From NCBI GenBank assembly GCA_047605645.1, contig JASGFJ010000019.1, positions 25,540-89,539 on the forward strand: 64,000 bases of DNA. The letters are read 5' to 3'. This document shows, piece after piece, positions 7,937 through 15,289 of this stretch (positions are counted from its first letter, which is position 1; every line of letters starts with the position of its first letter). The position numbers and the translations under genes were made by a program. Source of the DNA: UBA1309 sp047605645 (GTDB lineage: Bacteria; Bacteroidota; Bacteroidia; Bacteroidales; Dysgonomonadaceae). The notes under the pieces are model-generated. The model did no database searches and had not been told where the DNA came from. It saw only the letters and a list, made by a program, of their open reading frames with translations.

Positions 7937-8932
7937 ATGAAAAAAAGAGTATCCATCAAAGACGTTGCTTCTCGTGCGGGAGTTTCGACTGCGCTGGTCT
8001 CTTATGTCCTTAACAATAAAAAAGAAGGACGTATCAGCAAAGAGGCTTCAGAAAAAATTAAACAAGCAGCGATGGAACTCAACTATGTTCCCAATCAGAT
8101 TGCCAGAAGCCTTAAAGTTCAAAAGACAAATACAATTGGATTAATTGTAGCTGATATAGCCAACCCCTACTCTTCGCTGATTGCCCGCTTCATCGAAAAC
8201 GAAGCTCAAAAAAACGGGTATTCAGTAATTTTCGGTAGTTCAGACGAAAGTGTTGGTAAAACACAAGATTTAATCATGTTGTTTTTCAACCGTCAGGTCG
8301 ATGGACTGATCGTGGCTCTCCCTGAAAAGGCCGAAGTACAATTGAAATATCTCAAAGGCACAGGAATCCCTTTTGTATTAATCGATCGCTATTATCCGGA
8401 CTTCCAGACAAATACGGTTTGTATCGACAATTATTCTGCTGCAAAGACAGCTGTTGAGCACTTGATTGCTCAAGGAAGAAGACGTATCGGGGTAATCAAT
8501 TATGAGACCAACCTACACCATCTTCTCGAAAGGGAACGTGGAGCTCTGGATACGGTTGTTGACAATGAGCTTCTCCAGCGTGTACGCTTAGACTACATCC
8601 AGGAAGATGTGGAAACCGGCATCCAAAAACTCCTAGAGCTACCCGAGCCAATCGATTCTCTGTTTTTCACAACCAACTTATTAACTATTTCAGGATTAAA
8701 GTATTTCATCAAGAAAAACATTAAAATACCGAACAAACTTTCTATTGTCGGATTTGATGAAACAGATGCTTTCGATATTTTTTCATCCCCTGTCTCGTAC
8801 GTAAAGCAGCCGATGGAAGACTTAGCAAACCAAGCAGTAAACCTTCTGCTCAAGGTGATGGAGAATCCGGAAGAAACAGAGACAATCACACTTCAAACAG
8901 AATTGGTAATCAGAGAATCTTCGATGAACTAA
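7937..8932 (+). CDS. LacI-family transcriptional regulator of the ketose operon
   Basis: This 331-residue regulator has an N-terminal LacI headpiece (SIKDVASRAGVSTALVSYVLN, residues about 5-25, and the hinge YVPNQIARSLK near 50-60). A periplasmic-binding-protein-like sugar domain follows (TIGLIVADIANPYSSLIARFIE..., LSIVGFDETDAF near 270). The family binds palindromes as dimers and releases them on binding a sugar or sugar phosphate. It is the first gene of a co-directional cluster with fructokinase, permease, porin and epimerase. The same palindrome lies in front of itself and of the fructokinase gene, so autoregulation plus control of the operon is likely. The effector is not known; a ketose or fructose phosphate is my inference. 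Confidence 0.92.
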   Translation: MKKRVSIKDVASRAGVSTALVSYVLNNKKEGRISKEASEKIKQAAMELNYVPNQIARSLKVQKTNTIGLIVADIANPYSSLIARFIENEAQKNGYSVIFGSSDESVGKTQDLIMLFFNRQVDGLIVALPEKAEVQLKYLKGTGIPFVLIDRYYPDFQTNTVCIDNYSAAKTAVEHLIAQGRRRIGVINYETNLHHLLERERGALDTVVDNELLQRVRLDYIQEDVETGIQKLLELPEPIDSLFFTTNLLTISGLKYFIKKNIKIPNKLSIVGFDETDAFDIFSSPVSYVKQPMEDLANQAVNLLLKVMENPEETETITLQTELVIRESSMN

Positions 8933-8947
8933 TTTTTTTATAGCTCT

Positions 8948-8963
8948 GTTTAAACGATTAAAC
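8948..8963 (+). promoter_or_regulatory. LacI-family operator, site 2 (structural genes)
   Basis: GTTTAAACGATTAAAC is palindromic around CG with one mismatch, and is the same motif as site 1 in the opposite orientation. It lies between the regulator stop and the fructokinase start, so the structural genes probably have their own regulated promoter. I could not see a clean -7 box next to it. Confidence 0.7.
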
Positions 8964-9018
8964 ATCATTAAATAATAGATAGCAAATAATCTAATCTACA
9001 ATAATAACCTAACAACTT

Positions 9019-9945
9019 ATGAATAATCAAAATCTTAAATCGGTAGTTTGTTTTGGAGAAGTTCTATGGGATATATTCCCTGATAAAACAAAACCGGGTG
9101 GAGCCCCGATGAATGTGGCTTACCACTTAAAAAAACAAGGAATCAACAGCCACATGATCAGTAGAGTCGGTAACGACAAATGGGGTGCTGACATCGAACA
9201 ATTGCTGGCAGGATGGAAAATCCCGGCAAAATACTGCTCAGCGGATACTCTTCATGAGACAGGTCTCGTTCATGCCAAAGCTGTAACTCCGACAGAAATG
9301 GCTTATACCATTGAGTTTCCTGCTGCCTGGGATTTCATTGAATGGAATGAAGAAATGGAAAAACTGACGGCATCGGCCGATGCATTTGTATTCGGAAGCT
9401 TAGTGACCCGTCATCAGGTCTCAAAAGAAACTCTACTGAGACTGCTCAATGTAGCCCAATATAAAATATTCGATATCAATCTGCGCCCACCATTCTTCGA
9501 GAGGGAATTCTTAGAAGTACTAATGCAAAAATGCGATCTCCTGAAAATGAACGAAAATGAAGTTGCCCTGCTCTCAGGATGGTATCTGGATAATGAAACA
9601 GAAGAAGAAAAATGTGTACGTTATCTTCAAAAACGATTCGACATTCCTGAAGTTATCGTCACAAAAGGAGCAGACGGAGCTACTTTCTATTCAGAAAACG
9701 ATTCCTGTTCTTTTCCATCGTACAAAATACAGGTAAAAGACACTGTCGGAAGCGGTGATTCATTTTTAGCTGCCTTTCTTTCCAGGAAATTAACCGGCAG
9801 TACTCCGTTCGAAGCATTGAAATTCGCATCTGCAGTAGGAGCTTTTATTGCATCAAATGAAGGTGCATGCCCATCCTATACAACTCATGATTTGAATGCT
9901 TTCATAGCAGAAAAAGAATCAACAAAAAAGCCAATCATCTATTAA
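9019..9945 (+). CDS. PfkB-family carbohydrate kinase, probable fructokinase
   Basis: The 308-residue enzyme has the PfkB N-terminal glycine motif (PGGAPMNVAYHLKKQG, about 27-42) and the C-terminal signature DTVGSGDSFLAAFL with catalytic Asp at about 247. Together with CFGEVLWDIFPD at the start these fit the fructokinase branch. It would phosphorylate fructose to fructose 6-phosphate with ATP in the cytoplasm. The operon holds a sugar permease, a porin and a ketose 3-epimerase, so it most likely captures fructose formed by the epimerase. A related hexose or ketose substrate cannot be excluded. A LacI-type operator is 55 nt upstream. Confidence 0.88.
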   Translation: MNNQNLKSVVCFGEVLWDIFPDKTKPGGAPMNVAYHLKKQGINSHMISRVGNDKWGADIEQLLAGWKIPAKYCSADTLHETGLVHAKAVTPTEMAYTIEFPAAWDFIEWNEEMEKLTASADAFVFGSLVTRHQVSKETLLRLLNVAQYKIFDINLRPPFFEREFLEVLMQKCDLLKMNENEVALLSGWYLDNETEEEKCVRYLQKRFDIPEVIVTKGADGATFYSENDSCSFPSYKIQVKDTVGSGDSFLAAFLSRKLTGSTPFEALKFASAVGAFIASNEGACPSYTTHDLNAFIAEKESTKKPIIY

Positions 9946-9980
9946 ACAAATCATATTTTCTTATTAATCAAAACTTCAAC

Positions 9981-11315
9981 ATGAAAACGAATATTTCAAA
10001 AGCAGAAAATACCTCTGCAGCTGCACTAGGGCAGCAAACAAACAAAGCCAATGCGTATATTTTCCCACTCGTACTGATTGTCTGTCTCTTCTTTATGTGG
10101 GGAATGGCGGGAAATCTGAATGACATCCTTATCAAACAGTTTAAGAAAACATTTGAACTTTCAGATTTTCAATCCGGACTTGTTCAGTCTGCATTTTATA
10201 TGGGATATTTTTTATTTGCAATTCCGGCTTCCTTAATATTAAAGAAATTCAGTTATAAAACCGGGATCATTATCGGACTGCTGCTCTATGCAACGGGTGC
10301 ATTTCTATTCTTTCCGGCAGCCAACATGAGTTCCTACGGATTTTTCCTGTTTGCTTTATTTGTTATAGCATCCGGACTTGCATTTCTGGAAACAGCTGCA
10401 AATCCGTATGTTTCTGTACTTGGTTCGCCTGAGACTGCAACTTTTCGACTGAATCTGGCTCAATCCTTCAATCCAATTGGATGTATAACCGGAATTCTGG
10501 TTGGTCAGAATTTCATTTTTTCAGGTATTGAATATACGAAAAATGAATTAGCCAACATGTCTCCGGATGCACTTCACGCTTACTATAAGTCGGAAGCATT
10601 GGCTGTGCAGACTCCCTATCTAGTAATCGGATGCGTCATTCTTTTATTTGCGTTAGCAATTGCAGCAACAAAATTTCCAACTGTAGCGGAAGAACAAAAT
10701 GAAGACTCTGCTAAAAGTTCATCCATCGGCAACTCGTTGAGATACATCTTTGGGAAACGTCACTTCAGACAATCAGTATTCGCTCAGTTCTTCTATGTGG
10801 GTGCTCAGGTTTGTATCTGGAGTTATTTGATTCGATATATTCAAGGTACTATCCCCGGAACATCCGAAATTAAAGCGGCCAACTTTCTGACAATCTCATT
10901 GATTATTTTCACAGTCGGCAGATTTGCAGGAACAGCGCTTCTGAAACGAATCAAAGGCAATCAGCTATTGGGTACTTATGCAATTATTAATATTGCACTT
11001 TTAGCAATCGGAATCCTGCTTCCCGGTAAAATCGGACTTTGGGCATTAGTAGGAACCAGCTTTTTCATGTCTATCATGTATCCTACCATCTTTTCCCTTG
11101 GTATCAGAGGATTGGGCGAACACACCAAACTGGCATCTTCTGTATTGGTGATGATGCTGATTGGTGGCGCAACTCTTCCAATGGCAATGGGCGGAACTTC
11201 AGATTTTCTTGGAATCTCAAACTCTCTTATTATTCCTGCTTTGTGCTTTGTGTATGTCGCATATTATGCCTTCAAAAGCTATAAAGAGAAATATGAAACT
11301 TCCGTTGTTGCATAA
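9981..11315 (+). CDS. MFS sugar:proton symporter of the FucP/GluP type
   Basis: The 444-residue protein has about 12 hydrophobic segments and the FucP-family start FPLVLIVCLFFMWGMAGNLNDILIKQFKK near residues 28-57, which holds the Asn/Asp region important in FucP. QSAFYMGYFLFAIPA and FLETAANPYVSVLG are further family hallmarks. It would import a monosaccharide across the inner membrane with protons. It lies 35 nt after the fructokinase gene and 26 nt before the porin gene, clearly one transcription unit. Substrate choice (fructose, allulose, tagatose, or fucose-like) cannot be read from the sequence. Confidence 0.9.
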   Translation: MKTNISKAENTSAAALGQQTNKANAYIFPLVLIVCLFFMWGMAGNLNDILIKQFKKTFELSDFQSGLVQSAFYMGYFLFAIPASLILKKFSYKTGIIIGLLLYATGAFLFFPAANMSSYGFFLFALFVIASGLAFLETAANPYVSVLGSPETATFRLNLAQSFNPIGCITGILVGQNFIFSGIEYTKNELANMSPDALHAYYKSEALAVQTPYLVIGCVILLFALAIAATKFPTVAEEQNEDSAKSSSIGNSLRYIFGKRHFRQSVFAQFFYVGAQVCIWSYLIRYIQGTIPGTSEIKAANFLTISLIIFTVGRFAGTALLKRIKGNQLLGTYAIINIALLAIGILLPGKIGLWALVGTSFFMSIMYPTIFSLGIRGLGEHTKLASSVLVMMLIGGATLPMAMGGTSDFLGISNSLIIPALCFVYVAYYAFKSYKEKYETSVVA

Positions 11316-11341
11316 TCACATCAATTGACCAGACAGTGTAT

Positions 11342-12802
11342 ATGAAAAAAATGCTGCCAAAAGCCATGGAAAGAAAAAGAAGTTTTTCATTTTCTGTACT
11401 AAACAATACAGCCTTCACAAAATTCGGATTTATCCTTTGTTTGATGATATTTTCGGAAAATTACCGAAGTGAAGCACAAGTTGTAATCACCAATACTCAG
11501 ATAACAATGGGGAGTACTGGACGAATCGGGATAGGCCTGTCTCCTAACGGAGAGGGAACCATGTGGAAACCACTAAACCTTTCAGGTCAAGGATCCTTAG
11601 GAGGACGTATGGAACAGACAGACTATATGGATTTGCTGCCCGCACTGCACTTTTCACCGGTGCTCAATGGGAAAGACAGTACAAACATAACCTTTCAGGT
11701 ACGTCTGGGAATGTATTCCAAAAACGGACAATTCATGGGCAATACATCTACAAATACTCCCAACGGATTGACTTTCATTCTTCCGGAAACCTATATTGAA
11801 GCCCGAAATATCGTAGGCAGCCGTTGGTCGGCATGGTGTGGAGTTCGCTTCAGAAGATATGACGATATACATATCTGCGACTACTTCTTTTTTGACGACC
11901 ACTCGGCTCAGGGCTTCGGTGTTAGCTACAAAAACACAGAATTGTCGATGTATATGCCGGCATCAAGCGATTCAGCCGGAGTGTTTCCCTACAATTATGC
12001 CGTAACAGTAGCAGGAGCCACCAACAATGTGATTCGTCAACGACAAGCCTGGGTATTGGAACATAGTATTATTTCAAAAAACGGAAATACGCTAAAACTT
12101 CTTGGAGAGTATCACTATGTACCGGCTTCTTCGCAAAAAGCAAGTATTCATTATGCTTCCGATAACGGGTGGGTGCTTGGTGCAAAATACGACAACGTAA
12201 TCAAAACGCCGAAACCGGGTTCATTCAACCAGTTTGCCGTGCGATATGGACACGGAGTTGCCAACGGCGGTGATAATGGAAACACCTACACCTGGCAAAC
12301 CTACGGAGCTCCGAATGCGAACGGGAAATACACCAATGCTTTCTCCTTCACAACTGTAGAACATATTTTATTGAATTTATCGAATAAGATATCTCTGAAT
12401 GCATACGGCGTCTACACATTAAGCAAAGGAGGTGCTGATACCAACGGCAAAGCAACATTCTTTGACGGATCTCAGATTTATAACAGAAAACAGGATTTTG
12501 TGACCGGAATGAGAGGATTCTTTTATGCAACCAATTGGCTTCACCTTTTGGGTGAAGTACATTATGCAACCCGTAAAGATGGAGACAATCCGATAGCATC
12601 CATGGTGAAGTTTTCATTCGCACCGACGATTGTTCCGGTTGCCAAACGCGATCCTTGGTGCCGACCGCATATCCGACTCGTATTTACAGCTGCCAGATAC
12701 AATAATTATGCAAAAGACAACCGATATTCTCCCTGGTTACAGGTCAATCAGAAACAATGGGGAGTGTATGTGGGTGTGAAAACAGAATGGTGGCTCTTCT
12801 AA
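11342..12802 (+). CDS. LamB-type carbohydrate porin
   Basis: I place the start at ATG 11342; a GTG six bases earlier is in frame. A long, basic N-terminus leads to a signal peptide ending SEAQ before VVITNTQ. The mature protein is rich in Gly and aromatic residues in beta-strand alternation. RSAWCGVRFRRYDDIHICDYFFFDDHSAQGFGVS resembles the LamB/maltoporin signature for strands near the constriction. The C-terminus ends with GVKTEWWLF, a terminal aromatic typical of outer-membrane barrels. Length (about 485 residues) fits an 18-strand porin. In Bacteroidota sugar uptake is usually by SusCD pairs, so a LamB-type porin in a sugar operon is notable. It probably lets the operon substrate diffuse through the outer membrane. 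Confidence 0.82.
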   Translation: MKKMLPKAMERKRSFSFSVLNNTAFTKFGFILCLMIFSENYRSEAQVVITNTQITMGSTGRIGIGLSPNGEGTMWKPLNLSGQGSLGGRMEQTDYMDLLPALHFSPVLNGKDSTNITFQVRLGMYSKNGQFMGNTSTNTPNGLTFILPETYIEARNIVGSRWSAWCGVRFRRYDDIHICDYFFFDDHSAQGFGVSYKNTELSMYMPASSDSAGVFPYNYAVTVAGATNNVIRQRQAWVLEHSIISKNGNTLKLLGEYHYVPASSQKASIHYASDNGWVLGAKYDNVIKTPKPGSFNQFAVRYGHGVANGGDNGNTYTWQTYGAPNANGKYTNAFSFTTVEHILLNLSNKISLNAYGVYTLSKGGADTNGKATFFDGSQIYNRKQDFVTGMRGFFYATNWLHLLGEVHYATRKDGDNPIASMVKFSFAPTIVPVAKRDPWCRPHIRLVFTAARYNNYAKDNRYSPWLQVNQKQWGVYVGVKTEWWLF

Positions 12803-12843
12803 GTTGCTAACCCAATACACTCGCAATAAAAGATATAATTTAC

Positions 12844-13707
12844 ATGAAAGAAAAAAATATGAAACCTACATACGGAACATCCCTTTTATCCTTTATTTTC
12901 GGCTGGAATGCAGAAAAAGGACTTTATGCAATTCAAAAAACGGCAGAATATGGTTTTGACATGCTCGAAATTTGCCTTCCGGGTGATTTGAATTTCGATG
13001 CAAGAACAGTTCGCAGCCAGATGGCTGACAACGGAATTCAATTGAGATGTTCATTTAATATTCCGAAAGAATGTCACATTCCTTTTCATCCGGAACAAGC
13101 AACCGATACCATCAAAAGAGCAATTGACCTGACAGCAGAAGCCGGAAGTGATTTTCTCGGAGGAGTATTGCATTCATCCATCGCTACATTCTCCGGAAAT
13201 CCTCTTACCGAAAAAGAAAAAGATACACTTTATCAAGTATTTTCTATTTTGGCAGATTATGCAAAGAAAAGTAATATAACACTGGCACCGGAGCCTATCA
13301 ATCGCTACGAAAGTTATGTGTTTACTGCTGCAGAGGAGGTGCTGAATATGATAGATTCGCTGGGGAAAGACAATATTGGTCTCCATCTCGATACCTTTCA
13401 CATGAACATTGAGGAGAACAGTTTCTACGAACCGGTCATCAAAGCCGGCGAAAAATTGAAACATATCCACATGACAGAAAGCGACCGGGGAATGATGGGA
13501 GAAGGCAACGTGCATTGGGATGATCTCTTCCGAGGATTAGCTGAAATCAATTACCAAGGCCCTTTAGTTCTTGAAAATTTTTCTTCTGAAATCACCGAAT
13601 TGGTTGGCCCTACTTCTCTTTGGAGAAAGTCTAAATATAACTCCGAAGATCTGGCCAAAGGAAGTTTAGCTTTTATGAAACAAATGGTCGAAAAATGGTA
13701 TAAATAA
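12844..13707 (+). CDS. D-tagatose/D-allulose (psicose) 3-epimerase-type TIM-barrel enzyme
   Basis: This 287-residue protein belongs to the sugar phosphate isomerase/epimerase (AP endonuclease 2-like) superfamily. With the start at 12844 its four metal ligands fall at Glu150 (APEPINRYE), Asp183 (HLDTFHMNIEE), His209 (KHIHMTES) and Glu244 (LVLENFSSE). These are the same positions as in the characterised Agrobacterium psicose 3-epimerase. The HLDTFHMNIEE stretch is diagnostic for the ketose 3-epimerase branch. The enzyme inverts C3 of free ketoses, for example allulose to fructose, using a divalent metal. It is the last gene of the operon, so its product would feed the fructokinase. A second in-frame ATG is at 12859. 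The exact ketose is not determinable here. Confidence 0.88.
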   Translation: MKEKNMKPTYGTSLLSFIFGWNAEKGLYAIQKTAEYGFDMLEICLPGDLNFDARTVRSQMADNGIQLRCSFNIPKECHIPFHPEQATDTIKRAIDLTAEAGSDFLGGVLHSSIATFSGNPLTEKEKDTLYQVFSILADYAKKSNITLAPEPINRYESYVFTAAEEVLNMIDSLGKDNIGLHLDTFHMNIEENSFYEPVIKAGEKLKHIHMTESDRGMMGEGNVHWDDLFRGLAEINYQGPLVLENFSSEITELVGPTSLWRKSKYNSEDLAKGSLAFMKQMVEKWYK

Positions 13708-13741
13708 ATACGGAAAACCCAATTACATTTAATATTCTCTT

Positions 13742-13780
13742 GAAACGAGCTGCCGGAATTTACGCTGTGCAGCTCGTTTC
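13742..13780 (+). terminator. Hairpin after the ketose operon
   Basis: GAAACGAGCTGC (13742-13753) and GCAGCTCGTTTC (13769-13780) form a perfect 12-bp stem with a 15-nt loop, followed by CTTTTC. It lies 34 nt after the epimerase stop and is probably the operon terminator. Confidence 0.7.
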
Positions 13781-13818
13781 CTTTTCGGCGAAAAACAATT
13801 TTAAAAGCACTTCAAATG

Positions 13819-13865
13819 ACAACAGCATGGGCAAGAACCGGAGTTCCACCCATGCTGTTGTTTTA
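13819..13865 (+). terminator. Second terminator hairpin after the ketose operon
   Basis: ACAACAGCATGGG (13819-13831) pairs perfectly with CCCATGCTGTTGT (13849-13861) and continues into TTTTAT, a standard intrinsic terminator. The remaining 240 bases up to nspC hold no recognised feature. Confidence 0.78.
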
Positions 13866-14101
13866 TCTGCTGAAAACATCAGTATTCCATAAAAGCTTGA
13901 GCGTTTATAAACAAGCCTTCTTTATTACATTGTTTATTTTCAACGTTTTACAAAAGCATAAATCTTCAACTTTTTAAAATATTGAGAATATAAGTTCAAG
14001 TCCGTATCCTCTCAAACAGGCCATAGTCCATTCATATTCAGCATTATAAAAAAAAATGCGTTTGAAATTTTAACGGAACACGAATGAGCTGAAAAGTGAA
14101 A

Positions 14102-15247
14102 TCAGCTCATTCTATTTTTATAATCCTCATAATCAAACCGACGGTATGTCTCCAGTCTGTTATCGGAAGTCCAAAGAGCAATATCGGGATGATGTACCCC
14201 ATTGAACATATTGGTTTTTACAATCGTATAATGAATCATGTCTTCAAAAATAATCTGATCTCCAATCTGCAAAGGAGCATCAAATGACCAGTCCCCGATG
14301 AAGTCTCCACTCAAACAACTACATCCGCCCATGCGGTAAGTAGGCAAACCTGAGACAGGCTCCTGATACGCTCCACGAATACGTGGTTTGTATGGCATTT
14401 CAAGACAATCGGGCATGTGGCAGGTGAATGAAACATCCAGAATAGCTGTTTTAATCCCGTGATTTTCCACAATATCGACCACAGAAGATACCAATACACC
14501 GGTTTCCCAAGCGAAAGCACTTCCCGGCTCCATAATAAGCTGAAGATGAGGATAAAGAGTCTGGAATCCGTTCAATGTACGAATCAGATGATCTACACAA
14601 TAGTCTTTTCGAGTCATTAAATGTCCGCCGCCCATATTCAGCCATTTAATTTGTTTGAGAAAATGGCCGAATTTCCGTTCCATCACTTCCAGTGTTTTTT
14701 CCAAATCATAGGAAGTCGATTCGCACAAATTATGGAAATGCAACCCTTCCAATCCACGAGGAAGTCCTTTTCGGTTTAGTTCATCCGCAGTCACTCCAAA
14801 ACGGGATCCCGGAGCTGTCGGATTGTATAAATCAGTCTCAACCACGGAGAATTCCGGATTCACCCGCAATCCGCAGGAAACACGATTCCCTTCAGTTTCT
14901 ACCTTGGGATAAAAACGGTTGAATTGCGAAACAGAGTTAAAGGTAATATGACTGCTGTATTTCAGGAAATCATCGATATTATTGTCTGAATAAGCCGGTG
15001 TAAAGGTGTGCGCCGGACTTTTCATTTCTTCGAAAGCCAGACGTGCTTCATATACAGAGCTTGCTGTCGATTCGGGAATATATTCGCGGATAATTGGGAA
15101 AGATTTCCACATCGCAAATGCTTTGAAAGCAAGAATTATGTTCACTCCTGTGCGCTCTTTCACGGAACGAATCAACTCTAAATTACGACGAAGAAGCACC
15201 TCTTCCATCACATACGCCGGTGCTTTTATTTGAGAAAAATCAATCAT
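14102..15247 (-). CDS. nspC: Carboxynorspermidine/carboxyspermidine decarboxylase
   Basis: The 381-residue PLP enzyme is of the alanine-racemase-fold decarboxylase group. Lys42 in LAFKAFAMW is the expected PLP Schiff-base lysine. HFHNLCES, NMGGGHLMTRKDY and EPGSAFAWETG are cofactor and phosphate-binding segments, and CSCLSGDFIGD near residue 310 carries the active-site Cys of the partner subunit. The enzyme removes CO2 from carboxynorspermidine or carboxyspermidine, the last step of the polyamine route that replaces SpeDE in many gut Bacteroidota. The partner dehydrogenase is not in this window. It follows the helicase gene by 42 nt on the same strand and may be cotranscribed. Confidence 0.93.
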   Translation of the reverse strand: MIDFSQIKAPAYVMEEVLLRRNLELIRSVKERTGVNIILAFKAFAMWKSFPIIREYIPESTASSVYEARLAFEEMKSPAHTFTPAYSDNNIDDFLKYSSHITFNSVSQFNRFYPKVETEGNRVSCGLRVNPEFSVVETDLYNPTAPGSRFGVTADELNRKGLPRGLEGLHFHNLCESTSYDLEKTLEVMERKFGHFLKQIKWLNMGGGHLMTRKDYCVDHLIRTLNGFQTLYPHLQLIMEPGSAFAWETGVLVSSVVDIVENHGIKTAILDVSFTCHMPDCLEMPYKPRIRGAYQEPVSGLPTYRMGGCSCLSGDFIGDWSFDAPLQIGDQIIFEDMIHYTIVKTNMFNGVHHPDIALWTSDNRLETYRRFDYEDYKNRMS

Positions 15248-15289
15248 TTTTTATCAATGTACTAATTGGTTAATATGCTGATTTGCAAA

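Noticed and set aside
13742..13865. Two hairpins as copies of the leader element
   Set aside because: They share GAAAC/GTTTC ends with it by chance but lack the GATTTTT arm and the AACAATGATT core, and lie 3' of an operon.
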